A stretch of 64,000 nt of DNA from Micromonospora sp. NBC_01813 (GCF_035917335.1 NZ_CP109067.1:3037001-3101000), one strand, 5' to 3'; shown: positions 17,317 to 27,484, counted from the stretch's first letter. Numbers and translations: made by a program. Notes: generated by a model not told the origin, from the sequence alone.

Positions 17317-18564
17317 TCACCTCGTGAACAGCGTGATCGGGTTGACCACGTCCGCGGTGACGGTCAGCAGCGTGAACGCGCCACCGACCAACAGGACCAC
17401 GTACGTGAGGGGCATCAACTTGAAGTAGTCGACCCGGCCCGGATCGGGACGGCCGATGGCGGCGTACAGCCAGGACCGTAGCTTCTCGAACCAGATGATC
17501 GCGATGTGGCCGCCGTCGAGTGGCAGCAGCGGCAGCAGGTTGAACACCCCGACGAAGAAGTTCAACGAGATGAACAGCAGGACGAACAGCTCCCAGGCGT
17601 CGTTCGCCACCGCCTCCCCGCCGAGCCGGCTGGCGCCGACCACGCTGATCGGGGTGTCGATGTCCCGCTCGGCGCCGGTGATCGACGCCCACAGCGCGGG
17701 GATCTTCTCCGGGATCCGCATCATCGCCTCGACGGTGCCGATCGCCATTTCCCGCAGGTAGTCGCCGGTCGCGCCGAACGCCTCCAGCGGCCCGTACGTC
17801 ACCAAGCCGGGCTTCTCGATGCGCAGCCCGACACCGAGCGCGGCGACCGTGCTCACCGGCCCGTCGTCGCTGCCCAACGCCGGCCGCTGCACCGCCGCGA
17901 GATCCGCCTCGACGGTCCCGGTCGTGCCGTCGCGCTCGTAGGTGATCGTCGCCGTTCCCGGCTCCGCGCCCCGGACGACCTCCAGCATGTCGCCCCAGGT
18001 CTGCACCGGGGCACCGTCGACCGCGAGGATCCGGTCGCCGTCGCGCAGGCCGGCCTCGGCGGCAGGGCTGGCCGGGTCGGTCGCCGCGCACACCCGGGAG
18101 ACGTTCTCGACGACGACACAGTCGGTGACCGCGACGACCGCCGGCTCCTCACGGGCCTGCTCCTCCGAGGAGGGGAAATCCGGGTTGGGCAGACCCATGA
18201 AGACCGCGGCCAGCCACAGGGCGACGATCGCCAGCCCGAAGTGGGTGATCGACCCGGCGGACATCACGATCGTCCGCTTCCACACCGGGAAACGCCACAT
18301 CACCCGGGACTCGTCCTCGGGTGCCACGTCGTCGTCCTGCGGGGTCATCCCGACGATCTTGCAGAAGCCGCCCAGCGGGATGGCCTTGAGGCCGTACTCG
18401 GTCTCGCCACGCCGAAACGACCAGATGGTCGGGCCGAAACCGACGAAGTAGCGGGTGACCTTCATCCCGAACTTCTTCGCGGTCACCATGTGACCCGCCT
18501 CGTGGAGGCTGACCGAGACGAGAATCGCAAGGGCGAAAAGAACCACCCCGAGCAGGTACGCCAT
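17317..18564 (-). CDS. rip1: Site-2 intramembrane zinc metalloprotease (RseP/Rip1 family)
   Basis: 415 residues from the ATG at 18564, overlapping the dxr stop by one base (TGATG). Zinc motif HEAGH is in the first helix ([16 protein letters not shown]); the third ligand lies in [11 protein letters not shown] near the C-terminus. A PDZ domain lies between ([25 protein letters not shown]). Four membrane segments are expected. The family cleaves membrane anti-sigma factors and other single-pass proteins. In mycobacteria Rip1 sits in this same place between dxr and ispG. Whether it acts on the anti-sigma factor of this window is not known. Confidence 0.95.
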   Translation of the reverse strand: MAYLLGVVLFALAILVSVSLHEAGHMVTAKKFGMKVTRYFVGFGPTIWSFRRGETEYGLKAIPLGGFCKIVGMTPQDDDVAPEDESRVMWRFPVWKRTIVMSAGSITHFGLAIVALWLAAVFMGLPNPDFPSSEEQAREEPAVVAVTDCVVVENVSRVCAATDPASPAAEAGLRDGDRILAVDGAPVQTWGDMLEVVRGAEPGTATITYERDGTTGTVEADLAAVQRPALGSDDGPVSTVAALGVGLRIEKPGLVTYGPLEAFGATGDYLREMAIGTVEAMMRIPEKIPALWASITGAERDIDTPISVVGASRLGGEAVANDAWELFVLLFISLNFFVGVFNLLPLLPLDGGHIAIIWFEKLRSWLYAAIGRPDPGRVDYFKLMPLTYVVLLVGGAFTLLTVTADVVNPITLFTR

Positions 18565-19778
18565 CAAGCTCCCTCCGCCGACGCACCGATGAACTCCTGC
18601 GCCCGGGACCGGGCCCAGGATTCCGCAGCGAGCACATCCTCGACCGTACCCGGTTCCCCGAAGTCGGGCGCCGACTGCAGCACCCGTTCCACCGTGTCGA
18701 CGATGCCGAGAAACGGTAGCCTGCCGGCCACGAACGCCGCCACGCACTCCTCGTTCGCCGCGTTGTACACCGCCGGACGGCACCGCCCGTCCGCGCCGAC
18801 CTGCTTGGCCAACGCGACCGCCGGGAACGCCGCGTCGTCGAGCGGGGCGAACTCCCAGGTATGCGCCCGGGTCCAGTCCACCGGCACGGTGGCCGCCGGC
18901 ACCCGGGCCGGCCAGCCCAGGGCGAGCGCGATCGGCAGCCGCATGTCCGGCGGGCTGGCCTGGGCGATCGTCGAGCCGTCCACGAACTCCACCATCGAAT
19001 GGATCACCGACTGTGGGTGGACCACCACCTCGATACGCGGGTACGGGATGCCGAACAGTTCGTGCGCCTCGATGATCTCCAGGCCCTTGTTGACCAGGGT
19101 CGCCGAGTTGATCGTGATGACCGGCCCCATGTTCCAGGTCGGGTGGGCCATCGCCTGCTCCGGGGTGACCCCGGTCAACTCGGCACGTGCACGGCCCCGG
19201 AACGGGCCACCGCTGGCGGTCACCACCAGCCGGCCCACCTCGGCGGCCGATCCGGACCGCAGACACTGGGCGAGCGCCGAGTGCTCCGAGTCGACCGGCA
19301 CGATCTGGTCCGGGCGCTGCATCGCGGCCCGCACGATCGGCCCACCGGCGATCAGCGACTCCTTGTTCGCCAACGCCAGGGTCCGGCCCGCCCGCAACGC
19401 CGCCAGGGTCGGCGCCAGCCCACGCGAGCCGTCCACCCCGTTGAGCACCACGTCGCACGGCCACTGCGCGAGCTCCGCCATCGCCGATGGACCGGCCAGG
19501 ATCTTCGGGATCTTGAAGCCGCCGGTCGGGTAGCCGCGCCGGGACGCCTCGGCGTAGAAGGCGAGCTGCAGATCCTGGGCGGCTGAGGCACGGGCCACCG
19601 CCACCGCTTCGACCCCCAGTTGCAGCGCCTGGGCGGCCAGCAACTCGACGTTGCCGCCACCGGCGCCGAGCGCGACGATACGGAACCGGTCCGGGTTGCG
19701 GGTGACGATGTCGACCGCCTGGGTGCCGACCGATCCGGTCGAGCCGAGCAGAACGATCTCGCGCGGGGAGGAAGTCAC
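18564..19778 (-). CDS. dxr: 1-deoxy-D-xylulose 5-phosphate reductoisomerase
   Basis: 404 residues from a GTG at 19778, with GAGG overlapping the stop region of the upstream gene. Dxr converts DXP to MEP with NADPH, the committed step of the MEP pathway. Visible marks are the cofactor motif [16 protein letters not shown], the substrate and metal site in [14 protein letters not shown], and ASGGPFRG with [20 protein letters not shown]. The length is normal. It forms an operon with rip1 and ispG. The only unusual point is the Uma2-type gene directly upstream, five bases away. Confidence 0.97.
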   Translation of the reverse strand: MTSSPREIVLLGSTGSVGTQAVDIVTRNPDRFRIVALGAGGGNVELLAAQALQLGVEAVAVARASAAQDLQLAFYAEASRRGYPTGGFKIPKILAGPSAMAELAQWPCDVVLNGVDGSRGLAPTLAALRAGRTLALANKESLIAGGPIVRAAMQRPDQIVPVDSEHSALAQCLRSGSAAEVGRLVVTASGGPFRGRARAELTGVTPEQAMAHPTWNMGPVITINSATLVNKGLEIIEAHELFGIPYPRIEVVVHPQSVIHSMVEFVDGSTIAQASPPDMRLPIALALGWPARVPAATVPVDWTRAHTWEFAPLDDAAFPAVALAKQVGADGRCRPAVYNAANEECVAAFVAGRLPFLGIVDTVERVLQSAPDFGEPGTVEDVLAAESWARSRAQEFIGASAEGA

Positions 19779-19782
19779 CGCC

Positions 19783-20403
19783 TCATTCTGGCGCAGCCTC
19801 GTCGAGCAGATCCGCCGGGTCGATCGAGAACTCGAACGGCTCCTTCATCACGAACGTGGTGCCCGCCGCAGCCGCCGCCACCGGCCGGTACTCACCGTCG
19901 GCCAACTCGTGCAACACCAACGCCGGCACCCGGTTGCGCAGATCGACCCGTAGGAACCACGGGACACCCGCCGCCGCGTACTCCCGAGGACGGTCGATGA
20001 CATCCTTGCGGCGGTTGCCGCGTGAGACGATCTCGCCCAACAGGACAGCGTCGACCGCGTCGACGGTTGTCCTGCCGCCACCGGAGATGCGGAGCACAGC
20101 GAGATCCGGAATGAACAGGTTGGTCCCGGAGACGACGTTGATTTCCGGGTAGGCCCACAGGCCCGCCCGCCGCGCAGCACGATGGAGCAGGTACGACAAC
20201 TCCCGCTCGACCGACTGGTGGTCAACTCCGGCATGTGGTGTCACGATCACGCTCCCGCTGAGAACCTCGACCTTGGGACCATTGGTCTCCGGCAACAGGT
20301 CAAGGGCGAGCTGCGCGGTCCACGGCTCGTCGAAATCCCCGAGCACGTCGAACGACGGCTCGCGCGGTGGCTGCGGATCGGATACGAACGCCGGCAGTGC
20401 CAT
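19783..20403 (-). CDS. Uma2-family putative restriction endonuclease (DUF820)
   Basis: 206 residues from the ATG at 20403, with AAGGGG upstream. The Uma2 PD-(D/E)xK nuclease-like core is visible: [18 protein letters not shown] (first acidic residue), [10 protein letters not shown] (PD), and [35 protein letters not shown], the most conserved stretch of the family. Such genes are numerous in actinobacteria and cyanobacteria, and their function is unproven. It is the first gene of the dxr operon by spacing (4 bp to the dxr start), which is probably an insertion rather than a pathway link. Confidence 0.8.
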   Translation of the reverse strand: MALPAFVSDPQPPREPSFDVLGDFDEPWTAQLALDLLPETNGPKVEVLSGSVIVTPHAGVDHQSVERELSYLLHRAARRAGLWAYPEINVVSGTNLFIPDLAVLRISGGGRTTVDAVDAVLLGEIVSRGNRRKDVIDRPREYAAAGVPWFLRVDLRNRVPALVLHELADGEYRPVAAAAAGTTFVMKEPFEFSIDPADLLDEAAPE

Positions 20404-20626
20404 CGTGCTCACCCCTTCCCGCGGGACATGATGCACCGACCAGCCTAGCCGCGTTGGCCCGCCACGGCGGCGCGCCGGGCCATGTCGCCAACCCGACGGT
20501 TGCCCCCACAGACTGGCCGCCACCGCAGATCGGCCGCCGACGCGCCGAAACCCGGCGCGGCGACCCGCCGATACCCCCGCGCGGTAACGGGAGTGACGGT
20601 TGCCCCGGTGGGGAAAGGTAAGGGCC

Positions 20627-21589
20627 ATGGTCACCCGAGGTCGCCGACTGGTCCGGGCCGCGTTCCGGCCGCTACGCGGGCAGGACCTGTCGCTGCACGC
20701 CGCCTCGATCACCTTCTTCGGCGCGATCGCCGTGGTCCCGGTGGTGCTGCTGGCGATCTGGCTGACCGGGCTGTTCGCCGGCGCCGACCGGGTCCGCCGG
20801 CTCACCGACCCGGCGATCGACACCCTGCCGGGACAGATCGGCGCCGACCGGGCCGCCGCCGCGCTGATCGACGCCGGACTGCACCTCACTCCGCTGCTGG
20901 CGTTGGCCGCCCTGCTGCCCGCCTCGCTCTACGGCGAAGGGCTGCGCCGGGCGTTCGTGTCGGTGGCACCACCACCGGAGCCGGCCGAGTCGATGGTCGG
21001 CTGGCGGGGCCGCGTACTGCTGCTGCCGTTGCTCGGCGCCGCACCCGCGCTGATGCTGCTGGTCCTGCTGGCGCTGCCGTCGGCCGCCGGGCTGTTCGTC
21101 CGGGGCGGCTGGGCCGGAGCCCTCGGGGTGGTCGTGTCGTTCCTGGCCGTCTGGCTGGGGCTGAGCCCGGTGTTGGTCTGGGTCTACCGGGTGGTCGGGC
21201 CGGGCAAACCGGACTGGCTGGCCACCGTCGCGGTCGGGTCGTTCACCGCAGCCAACCTAGCCGGCTTCCTGCACGGCTTCATCCTGTTCTGCTCACTGCC
21301 GCTGGACCTCGGCCTGCCGTTCGGCGGACTCGACCAGGTCGGTGCGGCGGTCGCGGTGCTGCTCTGGCTCTACCTGCTGCACGTCATCGTGCTGGCCGGC
21401 TACTCGGCGACGCTGGTGTTCAGCCGGTGGCGCCAGCGCCGCCGGCCGGTGAATCAGCCGGAAGGCCGGCCTGCGGGCCCACCGACGCCGGCTGCGGCGA
21501 CGGCGGTGCCTCGTGCAGACCGAACCGGCGGTAAAGCCGGCCCAACGGACCCGGCGCCCACCAGTTCCACCGGCCCAGCAGCCGCATAG
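20627..21589 (+). CDS. YihY/BrkB-type membrane protein
   Basis: 320 residues from the ATG at 20627 (AAGG upstream). About six to seven helices; SLHAASITFFGAIAVVPVVLLAIWLTGL and VRRLTDPAIDTLPGQIG fit the YihY family (once called RNase BN). Later helices include VLLWLYLLHVIVLAGYSATLVFS. The function of the family is not established. The last 57 residues are a low-complexity Pro/Ala/Gly tail lying antisense to the C-terminus of the MMPL gene; an earlier end is impossible because there is no earlier stop. Confidence 0.75.
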   Translation: MVTRGRRLVRAAFRPLRGQDLSLHAASITFFGAIAVVPVVLLAIWLTGLFAGADRVRRLTDPAIDTLPGQIGADRAAAALIDAGLHLTPLLALAALLPASLYGEGLRRAFVSVAPPPEPAESMVGWRGRVLLLPLLGAAPALMLLVLLALPSAAGLFVRGGWAGALGVVVSFLAVWLGLSPVLVWVYRVVGPGKPDWLATVAVGSFTAANLAGFLHGFILFCSLPLDLGLPFGGLDQVGAAVAVLLWLYLLHVIVLAGYSATLVFSRWRQRRRPVNQPEGRPAGPPTPAAATAVPRADRTGGKAGPTDPAPTSSTGPAAA

Positions 21590-23651
21590 TCGCCGGCACC
21601 AGCAGCACCCGGACCAGGGTGGCGTCGACCACGATCGCCACGATCATGCCGACACCGATCAACTTGATGAACGAGATACCGCCGGTGGCGAACCCGGCGA
21701 CCACCACGATCAGCAGCAACGCGGCGGCGGTGATGATCCGCCCGGTGTGCTGCAGCCCGGCGGCCACCGACGCCGTGTTGTCGCCGGTGCGGTCCCACTC
21801 CTCGCGCACCCGCGACAGCAGGAACACCTCGTAGTCGGTGGCCAGCCCGAACAGCACCGCCAACATCAGGATCGGGTTCGTCGGGTCGATGAACCCGGTC
21901 GGGGTGAAACCCAGCAGATCGGCGAAGTGCCCGTCCTGGAACACCCAGACGACCACCCCGAACGAGGCGCCGATCGACACCAGGTTCATCAGCACCGCCT
22001 TGATCGGCAGCACCACCGAGCCGAACGCCAGGAACAGCAGCACCATCGTCGCGGTCGCCATCAACAGCGCCATCCAGGGCAGGTAGGTGCCGAGGCTGTC
22101 GAGCATGTCGATGTCGGCGGCGGTCCTGCCACCGACGAGGACCTCGGCACCGGCCGGCGGGGCCAGGCCCCGGACGGCCCGGACCAACGCCTCGGCCTCG
22201 TCGCCGGTCGGCTCGCCGAGGTAGCTGACCCGGATCAGCGCCGAGGTGTCGCGTACCGCGGCGATCTGGGCGCCGGTCGCGCCCGGCAGCCCGGCGATCT
22301 CGTCGGCGAAGGCCTGCGCCACCTGCGGGTCGGCGCCGGAGAGCAACACCTCGACCGGGCCGACGCTGGCGCCGTCGGGAAACTCCTCGGCGATCGCCTC
22401 GGCGACCACCCGGGACTCGGCGCCGGCCGGTAGCACCCGCTCGTCGAACCCGCCGAACTCCACCCGCAGGAACGGGGTGGCCAGCAGAAGCAGACCGACC
22501 ACGACGACGACGGCGTAGCGCACCGGGCGGCGCATCACGCTGCGGGCGATCCGCGCCCAGGCCCCGGCGGTCGCCGCCGTGGAGACCGCCGTCGCCGCCG
22601 CCGGGTCGGCCCGGCGACGGCGCCACGGCAGCGGTACGGCGAGTGCGTTGATCCGGGGGCCGAGCACCGCCAGCAGGGCCGGCAACGCGGTCACCGACGC
22701 AAGCATGGCGACCAGCACGGCGGCCATCCCACCGAATCCGATGCCGGTCAGGAACGGCTGCGGGAAGATCAGCAGGCTGATCAGCGAGGTGCCGATGATC
22801 AGACCGGACACGGCGACGGTACGCCCGGCGGTGGCCACCGTCCGTACCAACGCCTCGTCGCTGGGATGCCCGGCGGCCAGCTCCTCCCGGAACCGGCTGA
22901 CCACGAACAGCGCGTAGTCGATCGCCATGCCGAGCCCGATCAGGGTGATCACGTTGATGGCGAACACCGACACCTCGGTGACCAGGGTCAGCGCCCGGAC
23001 CGCGACGAACGCGCCGAGAATGGCGAGGACGCCCACCAGCAGTGGCATCGACGCCGCCACCAGCCCGCCGAAGATGAGCACCAACAGCACCAGCAGGATC
23101 GGCATGGCGATCAGCTCGGCCCGGGTGATGTCCCGGATGGTCTGCTCGTTGGCCTGGTCGAGGAACGGCACCGGGCCGCCGGCCTGCGTGGTCAGCCCGG
23201 GGGTGGCCAGCAGTGGACGGATCTGGTCGTAACCGGCGGTCTTGGCGTCCTCGTCCTCCCCGGCGAGCTGGACCAGGGCGTAGGTGGCCTGCCGGTCGGT
23301 GGCGACCAACGCCGGGGACTGGGTGTCGTAGAAGCTGGTGACGTTGGTCACCTCGGGATGTGCGGCCAGCTCGGCCAGGGTGTCGGTGACCGCTTCCTGG
23401 AACGCCGGGTCATCGACAGTGACGGAGTCGCTGCGGAACAGCACCAGTACGTCGACCGCCTGGCTGCCCAGCTCGGCGTCGATCCGTTCCTGTGCCTGCG
23501 TCGACTCGGCGTCCGGATCGGCGAAACCGCCGCCGGACACCGCCCCGAACAGGCCGAGACCCCAGGTCGCGCCGACCACCACCAGCAACGCCGCCGCGGC
23601 CAGCACCACCCACCGCAGCCGGACCACGGTCCGTCCCCACCATGCGAACAC
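21420..23651 (-). CDS. MMPL/RND-family transporter
   Basis: 743 residues from a GTG at 23651. Two copies of the helix-loop-helix set are present, each starting with a large outside loop (after residue about 35 and about 400). Family marks are GLGMAIDYALFVVSRFREEL and GLATDYEVFLLSRVREEW, in which the paired Asp/Tyr residues carry protons. The substrate is probably a lipid or drug-like molecule; the subfamily is the short actinobacterial MmpL-like type, not the large mycobacterial lipid exporters. The C-terminus overlaps the convergent YihY gene by 170 bp. It is divergent from the FAD oxidoreductase with a 54-bp gap. Confidence 0.9.
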   Translation of the reverse strand: MFAWWGRTVVRLRWVVLAAAALLVVVGATWGLGLFGAVSGGGFADPDAESTQAQERIDAELGSQAVDVLVLFRSDSVTVDDPAFQEAVTDTLAELAAHPEVTNVTSFYDTQSPALVATDRQATYALVQLAGEDEDAKTAGYDQIRPLLATPGLTTQAGGPVPFLDQANEQTIRDITRAELIAMPILLVLLVLIFGGLVAASMPLLVGVLAILGAFVAVRALTLVTEVSVFAINVITLIGLGMAIDYALFVVSRFREELAAGHPSDEALVRTVATAGRTVAVSGLIIGTSLISLLIFPQPFLTGIGFGGMAAVLVAMLASVTALPALLAVLGPRINALAVPLPWRRRRADPAAATAVSTAATAGAWARIARSVMRRPVRYAVVVVVGLLLLATPFLRVEFGGFDERVLPAGAESRVVAEAIAEEFPDGASVGPVEVLLSGADPQVAQAFADEIAGLPGATGAQIAAVRDTSALIRVSYLGEPTGDEAEALVRAVRGLAPPAGAEVLVGGRTAADIDMLDSLGTYLPWMALLMATATMVLLFLAFGSVVLPIKAVLMNLVSIGASFGVVVWVFQDGHFADLLGFTPTGFIDPTNPILMLAVLFGLATDYEVFLLSRVREEWDRTGDNTASVAAGLQHTGRIITAAALLLIVVVAGFATGGISFIKLIGVGMIVAIVVDATLVRVLLVPATMRLLGRWNWWAPGPLGRLYRRFGLHEAPPSPQPASVGPQAGLPADSPAGGAGATG

Positions 23652-23705
23652 GTCTCGACTATCGCAGGCCCATCATGGACGCCGCGCGGCGACTAGGGTC
23701 AACAC

Positions 23706-25358
23706 ATGGGTACGTCACAACCTCCGGCGGCCGACCTCGACGCGCTGCCGGCCCGCGCGGACGTGATCATCGTCGGCGCCGGGCACAACGGGCTGGTCTC
23801 GGCGATCCTGCTGGCCCGCGCCGGGCTGGACGTACTGATGTTGGAAGCGGCCGACGTGATCGGCGGCGCCACCCGCACCGAGCGGCCGTTCGTCACGGTG
23901 CCGGGGCTGTCCCACTCCACCGGGTCGTACCTGCTCGGGCTGATGCCGCCGGAACTGCTTACCACCCTCGACGTCGACATCCCGGTGCTGCGCCGCGACC
24001 CGCACTACTTCCTGCCCACCCCGGGCGGGCCCGGGTCGCCGTACCTCCTGTTCGGTGCAGACCGGGCGGCCACCCGGGCGCAGATGGCGGCGGCCTTCTC
24101 CCCCGCCGACGTGGCCGCCGACGACGCCATGCAGGCCGAGCTGGCGGCGCTACGCGACGACCTGGCACCGGCCTGGCTGACCGAGCCGCTGCCGGTGGAG
24201 CAGACCGCGCAGCGCTACATCCGGCCGGCGCTACGGCAGGTCTTCGTCGACCTGGTCCGCGGCTCGGTCGCCGACTACCTGGCCCGTTTCGAGTTCCGCT
24301 CCGAGCTGCTGGTCGCCATGTACGCCGTCACCGACGGGCTGAGCGGGCTGACCGCCGGGCCGGACGACCCCGGCACCGGCCACAACTTCCTGGCCCACAA
24401 CATGTGTCGACTGCCGGGCTCGGACGGCACCTGGATGATCGCAGCCGGCGGGATGGGCACCGTGTCGCGGACCTTCGCCGACGCCGCCCGCGCCGCCGGG
24501 GCCCGGATCGTCACCAGCGCACCCGTCACCTCCGTCACGGTCTCCGGGACTGCCGCGAGCGGCGGCGCCGTCACCGGGGTCGTCGTCGCCGGCGACCGCG
24601 AGGTGACCGCGAGCGTGGTGCTCGGCGCCGGTGACCCGTACCGGTTGCTGGCGCTGGTCCCGGACGGGGTCCTGCCGGCGGAGCTGACCGACCGGATCGC
24701 CGCCACCCGCCGCCCCGGCAGCACCCTGAAGGTCAATCTGGCGCTGACCGGGCTGCCCCGGTTCAGCTGCCTGCCGGAGGCCGCGCCCAGCCCGTTCGGC
24801 GCCACCATCCACCTACTGCCCGGCTCGGCTTCGCTGCTGCCCGGTGGCGGTGGCGGTAGCGGTAGCGAGTCGCCGATGGCGGCGCTGCGGGCGATGTGGG
24901 CCGACGTACAGGCCGGCCGGTTGCCCGCCGAGCCCACCATCGAGTGGTATCTGCACACCACCGTCGACCCGTCGCTGCGCGACGCCGCCGGGCATCACTC
25001 GTCGGCGTTGTTCGTGCAGTCGGTGCCGTGGGCACCGACCGGTTCGTCCTGGGCGGCCGAACTGCCCGGGTACGTCGACCGGCTACTGGCCATCTGCGAC
25101 CGGTACGCCCCCGGCACCAGCTCGCTGGTCGCCGAGGCGGTACCGCTCGCCCCACCCGGTATCGAGACGCACTTCGGCATCACCGGTGGGCACATCCACC
25201 ACGTCGACAACACCGTGTCGTTCACCGATCGGATGCCGTACGCCACCGGGCTGGACGGGCTGTACGCCGGCAGCGCCGGCTGCCATCCGGCGGGCAGCGT
25301 GATCGGCGCCGCCGGGCACAACGCGGCCCGACGGATCCTCGCCGATCTGGGTCGGTGA
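23706..25358 (+). CDS. FAD-dependent oxidoreductase (phytoene desaturase / PYROXD2-like)
   Basis: 550 residues from the ATG at 23706. The dinucleotide fold is at residues 20-60: VIIVGAGHNGLVSAILLARAGLDVLMLEA. A C-terminal FAD motif GLYAGSAGCHPAGSVIGAAGHNAAR closes the flavin site. TGGHIHHVDN and GSYLLGLMPPELL point to the phytoene-dehydrogenase-related group that includes human PYROXD2, rather than to true carotenoid desaturases. No crtB or crtE is nearby. The substrate is unknown. It stands alone between the MMPL gene and the MBL-Rieske gene. Confidence 0.85.
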   Translation: MGTSQPPAADLDALPARADVIIVGAGHNGLVSAILLARAGLDVLMLEAADVIGGATRTERPFVTVPGLSHSTGSYLLGLMPPELLTTLDVDIPVLRRDPHYFLPTPGGPGSPYLLFGADRAATRAQMAAAFSPADVAADDAMQAELAALRDDLAPAWLTEPLPVEQTAQRYIRPALRQVFVDLVRGSVADYLARFEFRSELLVAMYAVTDGLSGLTAGPDDPGTGHNFLAHNMCRLPGSDGTWMIAAGGMGTVSRTFADAARAAGARIVTSAPVTSVTVSGTAASGGAVTGVVVAGDREVTASVVLGAGDPYRLLALVPDGVLPAELTDRIAATRRPGSTLKVNLALTGLPRFSCLPEAAPSPFGATIHLLPGSASLLPGGGGGSGSESPMAALRAMWADVQAGRLPAEPTIEWYLHTTVDPSLRDAAGHHSSALFVQSVPWAPTGSSWAAELPGYVDRLLAICDRYAPGTSSLVAEAVPLAPPGIETHFGITGGHIHHVDNTVSFTDRMPYATGLDGLYAGSAGCHPAGSVIGAAGHNAARRILADLGR

Positions 25359-25365
25359 TCCGGGC

Positions 25366-25399
25366 GTCGGCTCGGGGCCGTGACCCCGACTAGCCCGAC
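25366..25399. terminator. Hairpin between converging genes
   Basis: TCGGGG-CCGTGA-CCCCGA (25372-25389) with an outer pair GTCGG/CCGAC forms an imperfect stem in the 51-bp gap between genes stopping at 25358 (+) and 25410 (-). Confidence 0.55.
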
Positions 25400-25409
25400 G
25401 ACCGGCGGC

Positions 25410-27017
25410 TCAGGCCTGTGCCGCCGGCTCGGCGACGGTGGACTCGCCCGGCGCCGGGGTGCCGGCGCGGCGCGCCCGGATCTCGTGCCCGACGCTGGTC
25501 AGGCAGCGTCCGCTGTTGAGGTCGAACCGCCAGCCGTGCAGTTGGCAGGTCAGCTGGTCGCCGTCGACGATGCCGAACCGGGTCAGGTCGGCCTTCAGAT
25601 GCGGGCAGCGCCGCTGCACGATCCAGTCGCCGATCTTGACGTCCTCGGCGTCCGGGCGCTGCTCGGCGTACCACCCCTCGGCGTACTGCATCCGTTCGGT
25701 GGACAGGCACTTGAAGAACGCATACACGAACTCGTTGTACTGGCCGATCCGGGCCGCCGAGAAACGGCAGGAGAGGAAGAGCGAGTTGACCCAGTCCACC
25801 TCGCCGATGTGCAGCAGGTGCTCCACCAGCGCCCGGTCGGTACGGAACCGGTAGCGGACCTTCTCGTCGGCGTACGGGCGGACCTGCTTGCCGGGGAAGT
25901 CGACCACGATCGACTCGACCGACTCGCCGGCGTAGTCGACCAGGTCGAAGCGGACCGGGCCACCGACGCCCTTGGCCAGGTAGACCGACTCCTCCAGCAG
26001 CGGCTCGATGCGACGCTTCATCTCGCCGAGGACGTCGATCTCCGGGTGCCGCCAGGACGCCTTCTCCGCTTCGATGACCGGGCGCTTGCGCTCACGCATC
26101 TCGACCAGGTGGGCTTCCTTCGCGGCGAAGAACTCGTCGACCGGCTGCGGGTGGGTCGCCCGGCAGTCGTCGGTGGTCACCTCGGCGACCGAGCCGGGCA
26201 GCAGCACCACCGCGTTGGTCCCGCCGACCTTGGCGTACTCGGTCAGGAAGACCTGCTGGTCGGGGAAGATGTTGCCCTCGTCGCCGTGGATGTCGTTGAA
26301 CTGCCACAGTTCGTCGTCGAGGAAGCAGGGCGGGCCGGCGATCGGGAACACGTGCGACGCCTTGAGGTCGTCGATGTAACGCCAGGTGCGGTCGAACTGG
26401 CGGTCCCGCTTCTGCTTGCCGAACGCGGTCTTGGCGGTGGCGGGCAGTTCGTAGACCATCGGGTACCAGATCGCCCCGGAGAACTGCAGCATGTGTGCGT
26501 GCACGTGGCCGAGGGCGGCGAAGACCGACAGGTCGGTGGGGCGGGCGTCGTTCTGGTTGAGCAGCCGTACGCCGTCGTGCTCGACCCAGAGCGAGGAGTC
26601 GCCGATCGGGCCGTCGGTGGGGCTGGTCAACGCCTGGATCATCACGTTGAGTCCGCCGTCGAGCTCGACGACCTCGTTGGTCTTCGTCCGCAGGAAACTG
26701 CTGAAGCCCAGCTCGCGCAGTTCGTCCTCCAGCTCGGAGGTCGGATACTCCGGCAGCAGCACGGTCGCCTTCTTCGACACGAACCGCTTCAGATGCGCCG
26801 CGTCGAAGTGGTCCCGGTGCAGGTGGGAGACGTACAGGTAATCCACCTGGCCGAGCGTCTCCCAGTCGAGCTGGGAGTTGTCCGGGAAGGGGAACCACGA
26901 GGCGAAGTAGGCAGGATTGACCCACGGGTCGCAAAGGATGCTGCCCGCGGACGTGTCGATCCGCATGCTGGCGTGCCCGGTACCCGTCACTCGCACCGCA
27001 CAGACCCCCTCGGTCAC
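25410..27017 (-). CDS. Metallo-beta-lactamase fold protein fused to a C-terminal Rieske [2Fe-2S] domain
   Basis: 535 residues from the GTG at 27017; a GTG at 26996 with a G-rich stretch upstream is an alternative. The N-terminal half has the MBL zinc or di-iron motif H65-x-H67-x-D69-H70 (SHLHRDHFD) in a UlaG-like context (GTGHASMRIDTSAGSILCDPW). The C-terminus has a Rieske centre: CPH near 468-470 and CQLH near 488-491, 17 residues apart. The same two domains, in the other order, make up CMP-sialic acid hydroxylase (CMAH). A monooxygenase or hydroxylase on an activated sugar is possible, but the ferredoxin partner and substrate are unknown. Confidence 0.88.
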   Translation of the reverse strand: MTEGVCAVRVTGTGHASMRIDTSAGSILCDPWVNPAYFASWFPFPDNSQLDWETLGQVDYLYVSHLHRDHFDAAHLKRFVSKKATVLLPEYPTSELEDELRELGFSSFLRTKTNEVVELDGGLNVMIQALTSPTDGPIGDSSLWVEHDGVRLLNQNDARPTDLSVFAALGHVHAHMLQFSGAIWYPMVYELPATAKTAFGKQKRDRQFDRTWRYIDDLKASHVFPIAGPPCFLDDELWQFNDIHGDEGNIFPDQQVFLTEYAKVGGTNAVVLLPGSVAEVTTDDCRATHPQPVDEFFAAKEAHLVEMRERKRPVIEAEKASWRHPEIDVLGEMKRRIEPLLEESVYLAKGVGGPVRFDLVDYAGESVESIVVDFPGKQVRPYADEKVRYRFRTDRALVEHLLHIGEVDWVNSLFLSCRFSAARIGQYNEFVYAFFKCLSTERMQYAEGWYAEQRPDAEDVKIGDWIVQRRCPHLKADLTRFGIVDGDQLTCQLHGWRFDLNSGRCLTSVGHEIRARRAGTPAPGESTVAEPAAQA

Positions 27018-27211
27018 AGGAAATGGTGTACGCCTGAAACGCTACCGGAGCCCGTTGTCGCCCCGGCTGGCGACGCCCGGATCGGACCTGGCGAGCCCGG
27101 GTTACCCGAGCTGGCCTGCGGGGTCCCCGGCACCGGTCTCCCCGGCGTCATGCCAGACTGGTCGGGTTCCGTTCAGACTGAGCGGGTGCCGCTCGAGAAG
27201 GAGGACGACCC

Positions 27212-27433
27212 GTGGCCGGAACCGAGCCGGTGACCTCGCCCGACCAGCGCAAGCCGGGCCACCGCAAGCTGGGGCAGATCGGTGCCGTCGTCTCGGCGTT
27301 GGTCATGCTGTCGATGCTGATCGGCAACCACGAAGGCCGTATCGAGAACATCTGGCTGATCGCGTTGGCCGTCGGGCTGCTGGCGATCGTCGTGGGCGAC
27401 ATCGTGCTGCGCCGCAACGGCCTGCGTTCCTGA
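27212..27433 (+). CDS. Small two-helix membrane protein, probably DUF2631
   Basis: 73 residues; GTG start with AAGGAGG (27198-27204) seven bases upstream. A polar basic N-terminus (TSPDQRKPGHRKLGQ) is followed by two helices, IGAVVSALVMLSMLIGN and NIWLIALAVGLLAIVVGDIVL. Position between the dxr region and rlmN matches the small DUF2631 membrane proteins of mycobacteria. The family assignment is from context and shape and is moderate. The function is unknown. Confidence 0.65.
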   Translation: MAGTEPVTSPDQRKPGHRKLGQIGAVVSALVMLSMLIGNHEGRIENIWLIALAVGLLAIVVGDIVLRRNGLRS

Positions 27434-27484
27434 CCGACTGCCCGGGCTGGTCACCGGGCTGCCGATGATGGCTGCCCGACCATG

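Noticed and set aside
24843-24866. GGTGGCGGTGGCGGTAGCGGTAGC microrepeat in the FAD gene
   Set aside because: Codes for a Gly/Ser loop in the oxidoreductase; likely neutral.
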